Origin: Streptomyces sp. NBC_00775 | Lineage (GTDB): Bacteria > Actinomycetota > Actinomycetes > Streptomycetales > Streptomycetaceae | Assembly: GCF_036347135.1 (NCBI RefSeq) | Contig: NZ_CP108938.1 | Span: 1,922,001 to 1,986,000 of the forward strand | Direction: 5' to 3' | DNA: 64,000 nt | Part shown: piece after piece, positions 62,108 through 64,000 of the stretch | How the letters are laid out: each line of letters opens with the position of its first letter | Position numbering within the stretch: the first letter of the stretch is position 1 | Position numbers and translations under genes: made by a program | The notes under the pieces: generated by a model | The model's input: only the letters and a program-made list of their open reading frames with translations | Database searches by the model: none | What the model was told of the DNA's origin: nothing

Positions 62108-63214
62108 ATGCGCTTCGCGCCGACCGGCGAACAGCTCGAACTGGGCCGAACCGCAGAGCGGTTGCTCGCGGACCATGCCCGCGGAAACCCGCTTCCTCCC
62201 CCGTGGGATGCCATCCCTCGGACCCTCGACTCCGAGCTGTGGGCCTCGCTCGCCGAACTCGGACTGCTCGGTCTGGGTGTGCCCGAGCAACTGGGCGGCT
62301 CGGGTGGCGGTGTTGCGGACTTGTGTGTCCTGGCCGAGCGGGTGGGGTCGGCCCAGCCGACCGTGCCGTTCACCGCCACCGCGACGGTCGCCGCGGTGCT
62401 GGCCGAGCACGCCGACAGTCCCGGCGCGCGGGCCGCGCTGGCCCGCGTCCTGGACGGCTCCACCGTCGCCGTACCGGCTTGGGAGACCTTCCCTTCCGAC
62501 ATGGTTCCCGGCCGGCGGGCGGGATCACTGACCTTCAACGACACGGCGGTTGACGGCGTGCTGGCAGCGGTGCCGTTCGGCCTCGACGCCCAGTTGGTGC
62601 TGGCTTTCGCCGATGAGGGCAACGGCCCGGCGCGGCCGTTCCTCGTGGAATTCGCCGAGCCGGCCACCGCCCGGACCTCCGTGGAGGCGCTGGACGTCAC
62701 CGAGCCAATGGCGAGCCTGCGGCTGACCGGAGCGCCTGCCGAACCGCTTCCACCACTCGGCGCGCACACGGTCGCCCGGGTGCTCACCGTGCTTGCGGCC
62801 GAGCTCATCGGCACGGGACGACGCGCCCTGGAAGGCGCCGTCGAATACGCCGGGATGCGACGGCAGTTCGGCCGGCCGATCGGATCGTTCCAGGCCATCA
62901 AGCACGTACTCGCGGACCGGTCCGTCCAACTCGACGCCGCCTGGATGCTCGTCCAAGCGGCGGCCCACGCCGTCGATGGCGAGCGTGCCGACGCCGAAGT
63001 GGCGGCTCGTACCGCACTCGCGGCGGCGGCCGACGCACTCGAGGCGGTGACGGCCGACGCCCTGCAGACCCATGGGGGCATCGGCTTCACCTGGGAGCAC
63101 ACGTCCCACGTACTGCTCAGGCGCGCCCGTGCGAGGCGCTCGCTTCTCGGCTCCCCGGCGCACCGACTCGACGCCCTGGCCGACCGACTTATCGGGTCGG
63201 GGCGCCTGTCCTGA
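62108..63214 (+). CDS. Acyl-CoA dehydrogenase family protein
   Basis: A 368-residue protein of the acyl-CoA dehydrogenase fold, with the N-terminal helical domain (LASLAELGLLGLGVPEQLGGSG) and C-terminal helices (YAGMRRQFGRPIGSFQAIKHVLAD, LQTHGGIGFTWEH). The middle beta domain is short and lacks a clear FAD-binding stretch, as in the beta subunit of heterodimeric dehydrogenases such as the FadE/ChsE type. Its partner is probably the divergent, now truncated, gene ending at 60513. ATG 62108 has AGGAGG upstream. The SRPBCC gene follows at 96 bases. Confidence 0.87.
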   Translation: MRFAPTGEQLELGRTAERLLADHARGNPLPPPWDAIPRTLDSELWASLAELGLLGLGVPEQLGGSGGGVADLCVLAERVGSAQPTVPFTATATVAAVLAEHADSPGARAALARVLDGSTVAVPAWETFPSDMVPGRRAGSLTFNDTAVDGVLAAVPFGLDAQLVLAFADEGNGPARPFLVEFAEPATARTSVEALDVTEPMASLRLTGAPAEPLPPLGAHTVARVLTVLAAELIGTGRRALEGAVEYAGMRRQFGRPIGSFQAIKHVLADRSVQLDAAWMLVQAAAHAVDGERADAEVAARTALAAAADALEAVTADALQTHGGIGFTWEHTSHVLLRRARARRSLLGSPAHRLDALADRLIGSGRLS

Positions 63215-63310
63215 TGTCGGCCGTGGCATACGGGTCCATCTGCACATCTTGACTGTTCGGATCCCCGCGTTGCGGAGATCACCACTGATGAATGAGGAGG
63301 TCGCCGGGCC

Positions 63311-63835
63311 ATGGAGTGGACAGGCGCGGGCTATGCGGACAAGCCGACGGTTGAGGTGCAGATCTGGATCGCCGCTCCGCCGGAACTGGTATGGGCGCTG
63401 GTATCCGACATCGAGCTGATGCCGAGCCTGAGCGCGGAGTTGCAGTCGGTGGAGTGGCTGGACGGGGCAACCCAGCCCGCGTCGGGGGCCCGCTTCGTGG
63501 GCCGGAGCAGCCACGAGTCGCTCGGTGAGTGGGCCACCACCTCCTACGTCGTGGAGTGCGATGCACCCAAGGTGTTCGCCTGGGCGGTTGAGGACCCCGA
63601 GCAGCCTTCGGCGATCTGGCGGTTCACGCTCGAGCCCCAGGACGGCGGCACGCTGCTGCGGCAGTGGATGCAGATGGGACCGGGCCGCTCCGGTCTTTCG
63701 TTTGCCATCGACCGGATGCCGGAGAAGGAACAGAAGATCGTCTTCGTACGGATGCGGGAGTTCGAGACCAACATCAGCGACACCCTCGCGGCGATCAAGA
63801 AGACTGCTGAAGAGTCCGGAAAGGCGAGTCTGTGA
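63311..63835 (+). CDS. SRPBCC-family (START-like) protein
   Basis: A 174-residue helix-grip protein: VEVQIWIAAPPELVWALVSDIELMP, then DGATQPASGARFVGRS and WRFTLEPQDGGTLLRQWMQMGPG. It likely binds a hydrophobic ligand such as a steroid, lipid or polyketide intermediate. AGGAGG stands upstream. The next gene's ATG overlaps its TGA (TGATG), so the two are translated together. Confidence 0.88.
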   Translation: MEWTGAGYADKPTVEVQIWIAAPPELVWALVSDIELMPSLSAELQSVEWLDGATQPASGARFVGRSSHESLGEWATTSYVVECDAPKVFAWAVEDPEQPSAIWRFTLEPQDGGTLLRQWMQMGPGRSGLSFAIDRMPEKEQKIVFVRMREFETNISDTLAAIKKTAEESGKASL

Positions 63836-64000
63836 TGCGCACATCGACCACGATCGAGGCATCCGGGGGCAGTTGGCCGGAGACGGTGGACTTCGTCGTC
63901 GAAGCGGAGAAGCTGGGCCTGGACATCTGCTGGGTGGCGGAGGCGTGGGGATCGGAGGCGCCATCGCCGCTGGGGTATCTCGCGGCCCGGACGGAGCGCA
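63835..64000 (+). CDS. LLM-class flavin-dependent oxidoreductase, 3' end outside window
   Basis: The first 55 codons of a luciferase-like monooxygenase. TVDFVVEAEKLGLDICWVAEAWGSEA is the first beta-alpha unit of the family (F/L-V-x-x-A-E-x-L-G-x-D-x-x-W-V-A-E). It starts in the TGATG overlap with the SRPBCC gene. In actinobacteria such sets of acyl-CoA dehydrogenases, SRPBCC and LLM proteins belong to fatty-acid- or steroid-like side-chain metabolism (context inference). Confidence 0.85.
   Translation, partial: MRTSTTIEASGGSWPETVDFVVEAEKLGLDICWVAEAWGSEAPSPLGYLAARTER

Overview
The window is high-GC actinobacterial DNA, most likely from a Streptomyces chromosome, probably an accessory or arm region. 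Pointers are the very high third-position GC, frequent GTG starts, many one-component regulators (TetR, MerR, LacI, XRE), lineage-typical families (DUF6230/DUF6114, a PosA/Pls-like carrier protein) and many decayed insertion sequences. No tRNA, rRNA, CRISPR array or prophage module was seen.

Layout: 1-0.6 kb, end of a NarL-type sensor kinase. 1.2-4.5 kb, a membrane hexapeptide-repeat protein with two N-terminal carrier domains, coupled to a decayed cysteine-synthase-like gene. 6-10.7 kb, a 5'-truncated metallophosphoesterase and an IS graveyard (two IS110 copies and an IS3 remnant). 10.8-16.6 kb, an XRE regulator/MFS exporter pair, a zinc alcohol dehydrogenase, an SDR, and a divergent TetR/SDR pair around three copies of one operator. 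16.6-18.4 kb, IS30 and IS5 remnants. 18.6-24.5 kb, a leftward five-gene catabolic set (SDR, MBL hydrolase, alpha/beta hydrolase, PF10118 protein, 2Fe-2S reductase) with a divergent TetR. 25-29.4 kb, SDR plus SnoaL-like protein, a Yellow/MRJP-like secreted protein, and remnants of a transposase, a group II intron reverse transcriptase and an integrase. 29.5-34.5 kb, PIG-L deacetylase, TetR with divergent MMPL transporter, and MerR. 34.7-38 kb, a MerR-linked DUF6230/DUF6114/secreted-protein set and lipB. 38.6-47.6 kb, a stretch of TetR, YhgE-like, SDR, broken CocE, epoxide hydrolase and NmrA-like genes. 48.4-60.5 kb, a fructan-utilisation locus. 60.5-64 kb, acyl-CoA dehydrogenases, an SRPBCC protein and the start of a luciferase-like oxidoreductase.

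Two systems stand out. First, a 14-bp palindrome (AAACCGATCGGTTT and close variants) recurs upstream of five genes between 25.5 and 44.5 kb. At four of them it occurs twice, and the first copy fills the spacer between recognisable -35 and -10 elements. This is the signature of a TetR-type regulon covering paralogous SDRs, a YhgE-like membrane protein and a TetR gene. One regulator/SDR locus has been duplicated, and its second TetR copy has decayed. Second, the fructan locus pairs an ABC importer and a cytoplasmic GH32 enzyme with two very large secreted GH32 proteins. These carry the same three modules in permuted order and have Glu where GH32 enzymes normally have the Asp nucleophile.

All statements rest on reading the sequence and on remembered family features. 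No database search was run.
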